A stretch of 64,000 bases of DNA from Anagrus nilaparvatae (Eukaryota > Arthropoda > Insecta > Hymenoptera > Mymaridae), in contig JAKSXM010000272.1 in assembly GCA_022575985.1 (NCBI GenBank), positions 24,548,501 to 24,612,500 of the forward strand. The letters are read 5' to 3'. A program made the position numbers and the translations under genes. The notes under the pieces were generated by a model. The model saw nothing but the letters and a program-made list of their open reading frames with translations. It searched no databases and had not been told where the DNA came from. Shown piece by piece: positions 33,686 through 45,997 of this stretch. Position 1 is the stretch's first letter. Every line of letters starts with the position of its first letter.

Positions 33686-33936
33686 ATTCCTTGGAGCTGG
33701 GGGTTTTTTATGACCAAAATATTCGAAAAAAATGGGGGGAGCCAAAAAAAATCGAAAAAAAAAAATAAGACCCAGTCTAGGGCCCATATATACATTACTA
33801 TTTTTATTGTTGTTATAGGATTTGAAATTTCTTATCGACTAACAATATTTTCACATGTACACAACAATTAGACAATATATAAGTTTTGAGTATTTATTTT
33901 TTCTGTAATTTTTATAAACCAGCAACTGGGATTTAT

Positions 33937-34600
33937 AAGAATTTGTGAGTTATTTAATTTTCAGGATAATAGATACAAAGAAAAAAAGTTTTTTAATCAT
34001 TAAAAACTTTATTTTTGTGTTACGAAAATTTTTATTTAGCTCAAAAAGCTAATTAAGAAATTAAAGATGTACCGTTTAATAAAACTTTGTTTCTTATTGC
34101 AGGCAATAAGCCCAAAGTTTTTGACTTTGAGTAATTTATTTAAATAAAAAAGCTGTATAAATTTTATTTTTCACTTTAAATAAGTCATTTACATTTTTGA
34201 TCAGGCATTAAATAATGTTTTCTGAGGAAACTTTTCTCATTTAAAAATAATTTTTTTCAGATCTTTAAGCTACTTCAACATAGGCTTAAAAATACATCAA
34301 AAAATAGATCTGAAGACTAAAATACCCTATCAAAGGTGTAAATGATTTATTTGAAGTGTAAAATAAAATTTATAGAGCTTTTTTATTTAAATAAATACCT
34401 ACACGTCAAAAACTTTTTTGCTTACCTTCAATAAGATATGAAGTTTTACTAGACGATATATCATATAATCTTTAATTTTTTAATTTAGTTTTTTGAGCTA
34501 AATAAAAATTGTCACAACATAAAAATAAAGTTTTTAATGTTTAAAAAACGTTTTTTCTTTGTGTCTATTATGCTGAAAATTAAACAACTAGCAAATTCTT
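33937..34600. mobile_element. Fold-back MITE of 664 bp
   Basis: The left AAGAATTTGTGAGTTATTTA and right inverse TAAACAACTAGCAAATTCTT open arms of about 300 bp (shared words AATAGATACAAAG / CTTTGTGTCTATT and TTTATTTAGCTCAAAAA / TTTTTTGAGCTAAATAAA). No ORF. Confidence 0.75.
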
Positions 34601-35097
34601 CTTTCAGGATTCAATTTTTTTGGAATAATGCTTTAATAATATTTAGTAATACTTTAATGATTAAATATTTAGTAATAATCTGTGTTTTTTATTTTTAATT
34701 TCCTTTAGAATTAATAATTTTTAAGTTTATTACTAATTTCTAAAATTATAACCTATCACACTTTCTTAATTTTATTAATTTTCATTATATTTTTAAACTA
34801 TTATGACAACAGTTTTTTTTTTTCAATAAAAGCACTAAGTATTTATTTATTTTTTCACTTGCTTTTTGTTAAATCATTTTTAATAATTTTTTAATAATAC
34901 ATTTGTGGACGGCTCTCATATAAATCCCATGTAAATATTTACAATGCAAATTTTATGGCAAAAAAAATCGCCAATTTGGAAGTCACGTGGTTATGTAAAC
35001 AGCCTTACTAATTAGAAGTTTAAAGGTTAAAATTTTGTCCTTGAAATTTCAAATATGTGAAGGTAAAAATAAAAATTAACAATAATGAACATTTTGT

Positions 35098-35204
35098 TAC
35101 AAAAGTAATTTTTACATGAAATATTTGCATTTCTATGTATTTATATAAAATATATAAAATATATAAATACATAGAAATGCAAATATTTCATGTAAAAATT
35201 ACTT
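35098..35204. repeat. Near-perfect 47-bp-arm hairpin
   Basis: Starting AAAAGTAATTTTTACATGAA and continuing through ATTTGCATTTCTATGTATTT, the left arm is inverted without a visible mismatch in the right arm around a centre of about 12 bases. It could be a small MITE or a microRNA-like precursor; the sequence alone does not decide. Confidence 0.7.
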
Positions 35205-35626
35205 TTATTTGCACAAAATAATAGAAAAAGACAATCAATATTAAATTATAATTATTTAATATTTTTAAAACGCAATCCTTGAATAACTAAAATTATTGAT
35301 TTTTTTATAATTTTTAAACAATTTTTAAAATTATTATTATTGTATTCTTTTTAAGGTTAAAATGTGAAATTTAATTACATTTCAGTGCATGCGAACTCTT
35401 TATTTTGCTCCTCTAGAACGTATCAGTTGAGTTTTGACTTTTCAATAATCGACTTGTTTTATATTTTCTTTTGATTTTCTGAATAAAGTTAAGAAAAATA
35501 AAATTATCATTAATATAGTTAACAAATTTTAAAAAGGTATTTAAATTAAATTAAAATATTTAGTTTATTGTTGGTCAAGAAATTTTTCCTTGCTTAGTGT
35601 AAAATTTTTTTTTCACATGTTTTCTA

Positions 35627-35771
35627 AGGCTGGTTCTACACGGAGCGCTTTAAACACAAAGTTAGCTTTAAATCTGTAGTTATATTACATATATGTATAT
35701 ACTACGCAATGTATTTTAAACACAGGTTTGAGATAACTTTGTGTTTAAAGCGCTCCGTCTGGAATCAGCCT
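35627..35771. mobile_element. Short hairpin MITE
   Basis: The left AGGCTGGTTCTACACGGAGC and the following GCTTTAAACACAAAGTTA pair with the right TAACTTTGTGTTTAAAGCGC and TCCGTCTGGAATCAGCCT. A TA flanks each side. Total about 145 bp. Confidence 0.75.
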
Positions 35772-36127
35772 AAGAAGTCTTTTAAATTGCAGTGTGATAT
35801 CATTATTTATTTTTGATTTTACGTTATTTTTTTTGTAATTTTTGACATGTTTATTCATGTACAAGACAAATGATACTTAGGTACTAATAAAATTATACCT
35901 TTTTTTATTTCTGCCATGCTATTTCGTTAAAATCACAGATTTATAGGTGAAATAATTCAGCATATAGTTTTATTTAAAATGTAGAATTGTGAATCCGTGT
36001 TGGAAAAACGGGGTTTAACCAATGAGCATGGAATAAAAAAAACTTTTCTTTTTACGATGAAATTTAGCCAAGTTATTGTCAATTTAAGATTTTACTCAAA
36101 TTTGCCTTAAAAATGATTAAAATTCTA

Positions 36128-37593
36128 CACTGAAAAAAAATTCCGGTTGCGGCAACCGGAATTTCAGCTTTGAAAAATGGATTTTTTTTTACGTAAAAGA
36201 CATAATATAAAACAATTCTATCCATAAAAATAGTTGTTTCAAGAGAAATAATTTAAATTTTGTATACCTACTTTTTAAAAGTTGTTTAAATTTATATTGT
36301 TTATTACGAATTATTTATTTAAACTATTATTTGACTAAAACAAAAATTAGATAAGTATTTGACACTACTATTATTATTCCTGATTATTATAGCATTTATT
36401 TTGTCTGAGCAAAAATATAGTTTTTACTCTTGTTTTTACATAGTCAATTAATTAATTTAATATTTAAATAAAAATAAAATAAAATCTTTTAATAAATTAA
36501 AATTAGTCAAATTATTATGCACACACTTCTGAGATATTATAAGTAAAATAATAAATTGCTGAAAATACCTAAAATAAACTCCGAAAGAAGTACAATTCTT
36601 GGGAAAATCATTCGATCCATAAAGTTGTCATTGTAATAATCTTCCATTCTATCATAATTAAACATTTTCCACTAGTTTTTACTACTTTTAATCCATTTTT
36701 TACATTTTTTACATCAAAAATATTATCAATCGTATAAATTAGCTTTTAAGGATGCCAAAATAACTATTTTTTTCCTGACTAATTTAAGTTTATTATATTT
36801 AAGTCTTGAACCTCTCTTGAACCAAAGTAAAATATATTATTTCAACATTAAAAATTGATTCAGACCTTTAGTTATTATCTTTAGTTAATTTAAACTGACG
36901 CATTTTCGCTGAAACTCCCGAATTTTCCTATTAAAAATACAGGATTTTAGAGTTATTATGAGTATCTTTTTCTGAACCACAAAGTTTCTTAAAATATTTG
37001 ATTTTCTCAAAATTTGTTTTTGTCTCAGAAAAAATTGCTTAAAAATACTCAAAAGTTCAGTATCATTTAATAGGTCTTTTAGGGGAAATAGGAAATAGGT
37101 TAGTTTAACTTATTTCTGGGCTATCACAAGGTTTTAAACAATTTTTTGTGTTCAAATAATATATTTTAGTGTGGCTCAAGACTTAAATATTCAATATTAA
37201 ACTTATATACAGAAAAAAATTATTCAAATTAAAAATTCCATGGAAATTTAGAAGACCCTGTATAATTTAAATTATAAAATTTCTGATGTTCTTAAGGTGG
37301 ATTAAGTAGGATATTTATCTATACAATATTTGCTAACAATCAGATTTAAATAAAAATAGTCAAATATTAGTTTAAAGAAATAATGCGTAATAAATATTAT
37401 TAACATTAATAATTAATTAATAACTTTTAGAAAGTATAAAAAATTTAATTTATTCTTCTTAAAACATCTATTTTTACAGATAGAATTGTTTTATATTAAG
37501 TCTTTGATGTAAAAAAAAATTTATTTTTAAAGCTGGAATTCCGGTTGCCGCAACCGGAATGCCGGTTACCGCAACTGGAATTTTTTTTCAGTG
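36128..37593. mobile_element. TA-flanked mariner-like element with CCGGTTGC palindromes
   Basis: The left CACTGAAAAAAAATTCCGG and right inverse ending TTTTTTTTCAGTG are flanked by TA (36126-36127 and 37594-37595). The inverted repeats run about 110 bp. Each carries the inner palindrome TTCCGGTTGCGGCAACCGGA, once at the left and twice (one altered) at the right. No transposase ORF in the 1.47 kb. Confidence 0.75.
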
Positions 37594-39439
37594 TATTGAA
37601 ATAAGCCTGTTTTTGAACTTAAAATATGCATTACTAGCTTGATTTTCATCGTAAAATAAAAATTTTTTTTTAATATCGATTAATTTTTCCCGAAGTATTC
37701 ATGAATTCTTCAAGAAAGAAATCATTTTTATTGAAAAAAATTTAATTTTTATGTCAGAAACCTTTGAAAACTGTAAGTAGCCAAATTTATTTAACACAGA
37801 TTTTCATTTGTTTTTCACCTAAAAATTAAAATTTTGGAAAAAAAAATGATTTTTTCTTGATGAAATGAATATTCAGGAATAGAGTAAACGATTTTTAAAA
37901 AAAATTAGTATTTTACAATAATAATCGAGCAAATAATGCATTTTTTAAGTTCAGAAACAGACTTTTTTCAATGTCTTATAAGACAAATTTGAGTATAATC
38001 TTAAATTGACGATAACTTGTCTAAATTTCATCGTAAAAACAAAAGTTTTTTTTTCTTCTGGAGTGATTTTTCTCTGGGAATTAAATTTTTTCATCTAATT
38101 TTTTAAATTTTATTACCAAAAAAGATCGCGGATCAATAAACTAAAAAGATAAAGGAATTATTTAGTCAAAACTTAATGCCGGGAATTTTCGGATTAAGTA
38201 AAAATATTTTTTTTTTAATTTTGATTATTTGATTCCCAAATAAGATTTCAGCCATCTAAGGTGGCGAGCCAAATTTTATTATCTAAAAATGAAACATTAG
38301 GAGTTTTTCTTATGAAGGTTTTTTTTCTGTTCAATAATCAGAAAAAAGGGTTAAAAACTATTTCCTACGACTCCGAGAACCTCTAGGCTCACAATCAGTA
38401 TAAATGACAATTTTACATCTATTAAAGGTATTGGTCTGCTGCCTTGAATTTTTTTGAAATATTTGAAATTGAGTTTCATCTTTCATATAATAAAATACCC
38501 TGCCAACTAGCTGGCACTGAGGTTCCTCAAACAATGGGCTGTAATCTTAATTTACAAAAAATATTATTGATTACAACCATGCAATTATACATACATTTTT
38601 CGTTTTTAGTAGCTGCGGTAAAGTAGATTATTAAGATCATTTTGTTATTAAAGTGAAAATTCTAGCGTCCATGGATTGGTCGCGCCGGCGTTAATGGATT
38701 TTAAATCATTTTTGCATAATTAAAAAGAGAGAAATATAAAAAAAGCTAATTTTATTTTTTTTTCTAAAAGAAATGGTTGGTAACGATGCGAAAATTACAA
38801 ATATTCGCTCAATTATTATAAAAAGATAGGAGTTTTTACCAGAATTTATAATTTCTTATAATTTATTTTCTCAGTGTACTCCTTGCATTTGACCAATCTT
38901 CCGCAACAATGATAATAATAATAATAATAATATTTTGTAATAAAAAAAATAACCACATTAATTGCTTCAAGATTTTAACATTATTTATATTATTTCTATT
39001 AATCACAAAATAATAAATTATTTAATTCTATAAATTGTTTGATTCTTTAAAAAATGCCAATATAACTTTTAAATCTTAATTTTAAAATGCAAACATAACC
39101 ATTTAATATTTTTAGGCTGTTTATTATTGTTTATAATTTCATTAAGCTGCATACATAAATAAACATAGCAACGAACAAAATAATCCGAGGAAGTCAAAAA
39201 GAGGCAAGATTTCCATCATTTTTTCTTGTGTGTTATAATTTATATCAAAAAAAAAAAAAATAGTGATCGGATACAAAAAATTACTATAAACTAAATTTCT
39301 AAAACTTGTACTCTCATTAAAATAAATTAGATATGTCAAATACGAAAAATAAATTTGATGTTTTATGTATTTTTTTGTAACGAAGATTTTGGAGAAAAAA
39401 ATTTTCAAAAAATTAATTATCAGATTCAAGATATCGAGT
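37594..39439. other. Unassigned A+T-rich stretch
   Basis: No gene seen. An (ATA)n run (AATAATAATAATAATAATA) occurs at about 38911-38932. The words TTTGAAATTGAGTTTCATCT and TTTCATATAATAAAA near 38453-38490 recur exactly at 42798-42830. Confidence 0.45.
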
Positions 39440-41014
39440 AAAAACCATACTTTCAAGTATAAGTACTTTCATGGAAATAAATGAGGTATTGCATCCAAAT
39501 TAAAAAAAAAAAAAGTATTTTGAGATTTTTTTAATAAAAAAATTTTTGGAAAAAAAAGTTAGGTATTCGTTCGATAATAAATTGTTTTGGAATATCACTG
39601 GTTACAATATTTTAAAATATTAGTACTTTCATAGAATTAAAAGAGGTATTACACCAAAAAAATATTGCAATTTTTTTTATTTTTCTTTTTTTTTAATTTA
39701 GATAATAAAAATTTTGAAAAAATTAAGTATCAATTCCAAAAAATTACTGTAAACGAAGTTCTTAAAACTAGTACTTTCATAGAAATAAATTAGGTACTAC
39801 GTCCAAAAAGAAAAAAAAGTTTCGTATTTTTTGTATTTTTTTATGAAAAAAATTTTAGGAAAAAAATTTTCAAAAAATTAAGTATCAGATTGGAGATATC
39901 AAGTAAAAACCATACTTTCAAGTATAAGTACTTTCATGGAAATAAATGAGGTATTACATCCAAAATAAAAAAAAAGGGGGAGGGGGGGGGGTTTGAGATT
40001 TTTTGATAAAAAAATGTTTTGAAAAAAAATTAGGTCTTAATTCGATAATGGTTTTGAAATATCACTAGTTACAATATTTTCAGATAATTGTACTTTCATA
40101 GAATTAAATGAGGTATTACACCAAAAAAAAAAAAAAATATTGCAGTTTTTTTTATTTTTATTTTATTTTAATTTTGACAAAAAAAATTTTGAAAAAATTA
40201 AGTATCAGATCCAAAAAATTACAATAAACAAGGTTCTTAAAAGTAGTACTTCCATGAAAATAAATTAGGTACTAAGTCCAAAAAGAAAAAAAAAATTGGT
40301 ATTTTTTGTATTTTTTTGTAAAAAAATTTTAGAAAAAAAAATTTCAGAAAATTAAGTATCAGATTCGAGATATAGTGTAAAAACCATACTTTCAAATATA
40401 AGTACTTTCATGGAAATAAATGAGGTATTACATCCAAATTAAAAAAAAAAGGGGGGGGTTTGAGATTTTTTGATAAAAAAATGTTTGAAAAAAAAATTAG
40501 GTCTTAATTCGATAATGGTTTTGAAATATCACTAGTTATAATATTTTCAGATATTAGTACTTTCTTAGAATTAAATGAGGTATTACACCCAAAAAAAAAA
40601 AAAATATTGCATTTTTTTTAATTTTTCTATTTTTTTAATTTTAAAAAAAAAAATTTTGAAAAAATTAAGTATCAGATCCAAAAAATAACAATAAACAAGG
40701 TACTTAAAACTAGTACTTCCATGGAAATAAATTAGGTACTACGTCCAAAAAGAAAAAAAAAGTTTGTATTTTTTGTATTTTTTTGTGAAAAAAATTTTAG
40801 AAAAAAAATTTTCAGAAAATTAAGTATCCGATTTGAGATATCATGTGAAAACCATACTTTCAAATATAAGTACTTTTGTGGAAATAAATGAGGTATTACA
40901 TCCAAATCAAAAAAAAAAAAAAGTACCTCGAGATTTTTTGGTGAAAAAATTTTTGAAAAAAAAATTAGGTCTTAATTCCATAATATTTGTGAAATATAAC
41001 CGATTACATACATA

Positions 41015-41053
<39 letters not shown>

Positions 41054-41190
41054 ACACACATACAGACTTTTTTTAAAAACAGGTTTTTTAGCTTCCTGGG
41101 GTCCCAAAACGTGCTTATATGCCAAAAAATAGAAAATCAAATTTTGACCTAACACAATGGTTCCTCTTTGAGGAACCAAAAAAAAATTGT
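39440..41190. repeat. Higher-order tandem repeat block A with (CA)n
   Basis: The phrase AAGTACTTTCATGGAAATAA, followed by ATGAGGTATTACATCCAAAT, recurs at about 39463, 39926, 40404 and (altered) 40870, a spacing of about 465-475 bp. Each long unit holds three related units of about 155 bp, distinguished by TTAGGTACTACGTCCAAAAA and GAGGTATTACACCAAAAAAA variants. A (CA)n microsatellite (about 41020-41060) and a conserved end with AAACGTGCTTATATGCCAAA and GGTTCCTCTTTGAGGAACC close the block. Confidence 0.85.
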
Positions 41191-41841
41191 CATAAACTCA
41201 ATAAATTCAAAATAGGAGATTGATCATTTGCGTCTATTAAATTTATTTTATGAAATTTTAATGAAATTCAAATTATTTTGGGAACCTTAAACTTTTATGT
41301 CAAAACCCGTGTTCTTCGTATCCGGGCTATCCCAAATTTTCAAAATAACTTTTTTGATAAATAAAATTTAAGAAATTAGATGAAAAAATCTAATTTTCAG
41401 GGAAAAACCACTCCAGAAGAAAAAAAACTCTTATTCCAGTCAAAATACGGGGGGGGGGTGTACTTACGGTTGCGAATACATGATTTGCTCTAGTTTAGGT
41501 TTTTTGGGTCGCTGAATACGAAAATCGAGGTCATTTGCTAAAGAAAATGGGGCTTCAGCCTTAAATTTGCGAAAACTACCCCCAAAAGGGTGTATTTTTG
41601 ATATATTCGCGTTCTAAATCGATAGATTTGCCTAAGAATTAGATTTTAAGGGTTTTTTGGGTCGCTAATTAAGAATCTTGATGATTTTTAAAGGTAACAT
41701 TAATATTTCACCCTTAAATTAGCTAAAACTACCCCCCAAAAGGGGTTTTTTCGCTATTTTTGCACTTTTTGCGACCATGATTAGGTCCACAAGGGTTTTT
41801 TGGGTCGCTGAAAACAAATTTCATGGATTTTTTTAGAAATC
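41191..41841. repeat. Repeat-derived stretch
   Basis: 41175-41290 (AATTGTCATAAACTCAATAA, then GATTGATCATTTGCGTCTA) recurs at about 42832-42945. 41450-41841 repeats the words AGCTAAAACTACCCCCAAAA and GGGTTTTTTGGGTCGCT several times. No gene. Confidence 0.6.
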
Positions 41842-42455
41842 TAATAAATTAGATTTTTTAATAAAAGTTCCGTTTTTTGAAAATTTTTCGAAAATTCAAG
41901 ACGATGGAGAAATAAACTGTGAAGGTAAGTAATTAGCATTTTTATAAGACTATGCTCAAAATCATGTCATTACGCCGCTCTAGAGTGTTTCAGATTTTTT
42001 TATAAATAATCAATATAAAACCCCTAAATTAGCTAAAACTACCCCTAAAATGGACGTTTTTGCTATTTCTGCAATTTTTACGCCCAGATTAGGTCCATAG
42101 GGTTTTTTGGATCGTAGATTTTATGCGTAGTTTTAGCTAATTTAGGGGTGACATATTAATTATTCATAAAAAATCTATGAAATTCGTTTTCAGCGACCCT
42201 AAAAACCCTATGGACCTAATCTGGGCGTACAAAATGCAGAAATAGCAAAAACATCCATTTTAGGGGTAGTTTTAGCTAATTTAGGGGTTTTATATTGATT
42301 ATTTATAAAAAAATCTGAAACACTCTAGAGCGGCGTAATGACATGATTTTGAGCATAGTCTTATAAAAATGCTAATTACTTACCTTCACAGTTTATTTCT
42401 CCATCGTCTTGAATTTTCGAAAAACGGAACTTTTATTAAAAAATCTAATTTATTA
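41842..42455. mobile_element. Fold-back element of 614 bp
   Basis: The left TAATAAATTAGATTTTTTAA and right inverse TTAAAAAATCTAATTTATTA open long arms. Shared inner words are GCCGCTCTAGAGTGTTTCAG / CTGAAACACTCTAGAGCGGC and CCCCTAAATTAGCTAAAACT / AGTTTTAGCTAATTTAGGGG. Arms of about 250-300 bp; no ORF. Confidence 0.8.
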
Positions 42456-43700
42456 AATAATCATTTAGTATTTATTTTGGTCAACTTCTTGAAATATTAT
42501 TTTTCGGTAAAAAATTATTTGGGTATGTATAGAAAATATTATAGTTTTTAAGTCTTTAAAGTGGAATTAACTCTTAAGATCACTTTTAAATTATCAAAAA
42601 GGCTTGCATTTACTTTGTAAAGTGGAATCAACCTACGAGCTCACTTGCAAATCATAAGTAGAGGTAGTCTTCCATTTGTAAGGTGGATATATCAACGTTT
42701 CTCTCATTTTGTAAATGAAGCTATCGAGTTATCGTAACTTTACAGCACACAGGTTTCCGCTTTCACTTATGAGGCTATATAGGCTATTAAAAATATTTGA
42801 AATTGAGTTTCATCTTTCATATAATAAAAAAAAAATTGTCATAAACTCAATAAATTCAAAGTAGAAGATTGATCATTTGCGTCTAATAAATTTATTTTAT
42901 GAAATTTTAATGAAATTCAAATTATTTTGGGGACCTTACCATTTATAAAAAAATAATATTTAATTTTAAATCATCTCAAATTAATAATTGTTGAATAATA
43001 ATTTTCCTTTTTATAATTTAAAGGTAATCGGAATGAATTCATTATATGGATCAATTTAAAAGCAAGAAAAAAGACTGTAGCAACTAAAATTCATGCAGCT
43101 TAATCCAAGACTAGATTCCAACAAGAAAATCCAATAGAGATACTTCATAAACATACCTTACTTGTTTGGCACACAATTACAACACATTTTACGCCTAGTT
43201 ACTGTGAGGTAAAAAATCGGCTTTTGGATAATTTATAGACGATTTCATTAAAAATAATGATTCTAATTATATTTAGTTAAATTTAAATTATCTAATTGAA
43301 AACTTTTACCACAAATTTTACTCGTAATTTACGACAATTCCTATCTTAAAAATGCTTTCTGGTACAATGCATATCCCCATCAATATTCTTTGCAAAAGAG
43401 AACTTATATAAATGAAACAAATAATCTTTGATTCTGAAGACTTTACTCTTAATAGCATTTCTTTCTTTGAATATCAATACTGCGTCAAAATTCAACTTCG
43501 TTATCAAAACTTTGTTTACCTAAAATTAAATTATATTACAATTAATTTTTTTGCAGCTTTTAAATGTTATTTAAGGAGCGAGACAACTAGATAAAAGAAA
43601 TTCTTTTTTAGAATCAAGTTTTGATAATTTTATAAATAAATCGTGAAAAATTTTATAAAATTTTGATTATTTAAAATTAAATCTGGCCTAAATTACAATA
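42456..43700. other. Flank upstream of the ionotropic receptor
   Basis: 42541-42780 holds a weak array of a roughly 70-bp unit (TTTGTAAAGTGGAATCAAC words). 42795-42945 is a fusion of two pieces also found at 38453-38490 and 41175-41290. 42960-43700 shows no gene. The IR promoter should lie there but cannot be pointed to. Confidence 0.5.
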
Positions 43701-45997
43701 ATGAAGTTTTCAATTGCAATATTTTTATTAATTTACCAGTTTATTATGAATATCCAGTGTTCGCCGGTAATTGATCGACTTATCGATAACATAAAAGCAG
43801 AAGTAAATCCTAAACTTATAACTGTACATTCAAAAAATCAGTCTTCAACAAAAAATCAGTTATTGTTGGGAAAATTAACGAATAATTTTGCTGTAACCTT
43901 AATCAATGACTATTACGTACCAGAAACTGTTGGACTAGAAGAAGGGAAATATTTTATGTACAACAATAATATATCTTCGTATCTGCATGTTATGCTAATG
44001 GATTATTCTAGCTCAGAAGAAAAAAACTTGCAACAATGGATGTCAAATTTTGAGCTATTAATATCTTCACTATTTTACACCTCAAGGCTGAAATGCTTAA
44101 TTGTTTTATTCAGCAATTTTGTTCCAAAGGAATACATTTATGAAATTTCGAAAAAAGCGTGGGAATTTAATTTCATAGATTTTACAGTATTGCAAATTAG
44201 CATGAAAAATGATAACAGTCAAATTGTCTATTTTAACCCTTTCAACAACGAATTTCTAATTAAAAACTACATGATTAGCAATGCACGACTATTCCCTAAC
44301 AAATTAAGCAATATGCATCAATATACATTGAAAACCGGTGTTCTTGTCTTATGTTGGCCAGATTGTTATTTAGATTCTAAAATACCCGTTGGTAAATATC
44401 ACGTTGGTCTTTTTCGTCAGTTTAATTATTTTCTTAAATCTGCAAATGCTTCAGCTGAATTTATTCCAACTTTATCACCTACAGTGTATCTAAATACTAT
44501 GTCTGATAACAATTTAAATTTGATGCTTTCGTATGAATTTTTTATAACTTTGAATGTACAAGAGGGTATAATACTTCAAATTGAAGAACTAATAGCCATT
44601 GTACCATTAGTACATGAAACAAATTTGAAATTTTCTTGGGATGCCAGTTACAACTTTGGATTGCTCGTTGCAGTTATAATTCTAATTATGCTACCAATAT
44701 ATATCATGAAAATTCATAACAATCCTGAATGGTCTATTTTTAATATATTTAAGCTTCTATTGGGATTATCTGTACCAGAAGGCCAATTTAATAATTTACA
44801 ATCAAAAATTATTTATTTATAGTTACGTGTTTTTCTTTATTTTTTGCATCAGATTTTGTTTTAAATTCAACAGTCTTAAAATATGAATCTAGAATTTTTC
44901 CTTTGATTCAAGATATTAAAGAAATTCCTCAAAAAGGATTAACATTGTATACTCCACTTTCTGCAGATGCTCTTGATAAATATTCAAAATTACAATATGA
45001 TATGAACGATGATTATAAAAAATTAGTTAAAACAGCAAAATTTATTAATATCTATGAAGATATTTCAAAGTATAAAAATATTGTAGTTGTACTAACAAAG
45101 CTTATGGCTGAAGTAATGTTAAAATATAACACTGATACATCAAGAGAATATACATTTATTGAGACTGAGTTACCAGATATATATACTGGATTATTTTTTG
45201 AAATAAATTCACCTTATGCTGAGAAATATTTAAAAAATTTTAAATTCTTAAATCAAGCTGGATTAGTTACAAAATGGGTGTCAGAAGGAGATGATTTGAA
45301 CAAAAGTAATACAATTGAAAGTAAATATTCTGAAGATGATGGTAATGCATTATTATTTACTCTTATAGCAGTTTTAATAGTAGGTTGGAGCATTTCTTTA
45401 TTAGCATTTTTTGGAAAATGGATTTATTATTATTTTACTAACCAAAAAGCTAAAGAAAGTCGTAAAACTAAGTGGCTCTCAAAGAAATTATACAACAAAC
45501 CTTCAAGGCTTTTCAAATTGAAGAAAGTAATATTTAAGAATAAAACCTATGTAAGAAGCTTTAATTCTGATAAAACTGCTGCATCAACCAAGATCTTTTA
45601 TACCCGAGGAAACCTTCTGAATTATTTGAGTGTAATTATGGGTTGGAAAGACAAAGCATCAGGGAAAACCCTTAATCCTCGACGTATACTGACTCGAGCG
45701 TCTACGAGAAATGATGTGAATGTAAAGCAGAATGAGAGAGTAAATAAGGACGGAAATATTCAAGTGAATGATGTGAATACTGCAGAAGTGCAACAGATAC
45801 CACGGAACAATCAGCCTGGTACTTTTGCGCCCGGGAACGATGCATCTCCTTCAGTAATACTGGTTTCAGTTCATGGTGTGTTGCATGATCCTCCGCAATG
45901 TTATCAGGCTTTGTTATGCCCAGGACCTTCAAATTCTTCGCATCGAGCTGGTGGTGTTGCTGTCGCCGACGTCGAACGTACGTGCAGGAAATGTTAG
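43701..45997 (+). pseudogene. Ionotropic receptor (IR), one frameshift, with an unusual C-terminal tail
   Basis: ATG 43701 begins MKFSIAIFLLIYQFIMNIQC, a clear signal peptide. A divergent extracellular part follows, then TM1 (YNFGLLVAVIILIMLPIYI, residues about 317-338) and a pore-like segment (NPEWSIFNIFKLLLGLSVPE). The frame stops at 44820-44822 inside TM2. One frame over, with no usable GT-AG intron, the protein continues as FIVTCFSLFFASDFVL, S2 sequence (GLTLYTPLSADAL...) and TM3 (LLFTLIAVLIVGWSISLLAF, about 45350-45410). IRs are ionotropic-glutamate-receptor-like chemosensory channels of sensory neurons (family knowledge). A single base indel between about 44800 and 44822 explains the break, so it is a young pseudogene or a sequencing error. 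The last 185 residues (45440-45997) are hydrophilic and GC-richer, match no IR feature I know, and are duplicated at 48485. Confidence 0.8.

Noticed and set aside
33656..33871. 71-residue frame with a Lys-rich middle
   Set aside because: Lies on the arm border and A-tracts; no support.
40833..41179. Thr/His and Cys/Val repeat frames
   Set aside because: Translations of the (CA)n microsatellite and poly-A/T tracts.
44770..44822. Intron explaining the IR frame change
   Set aside because: An AG precedes 44823, but no donor gives the right phase, and removing this stretch would delete conserved TM2 sequence.
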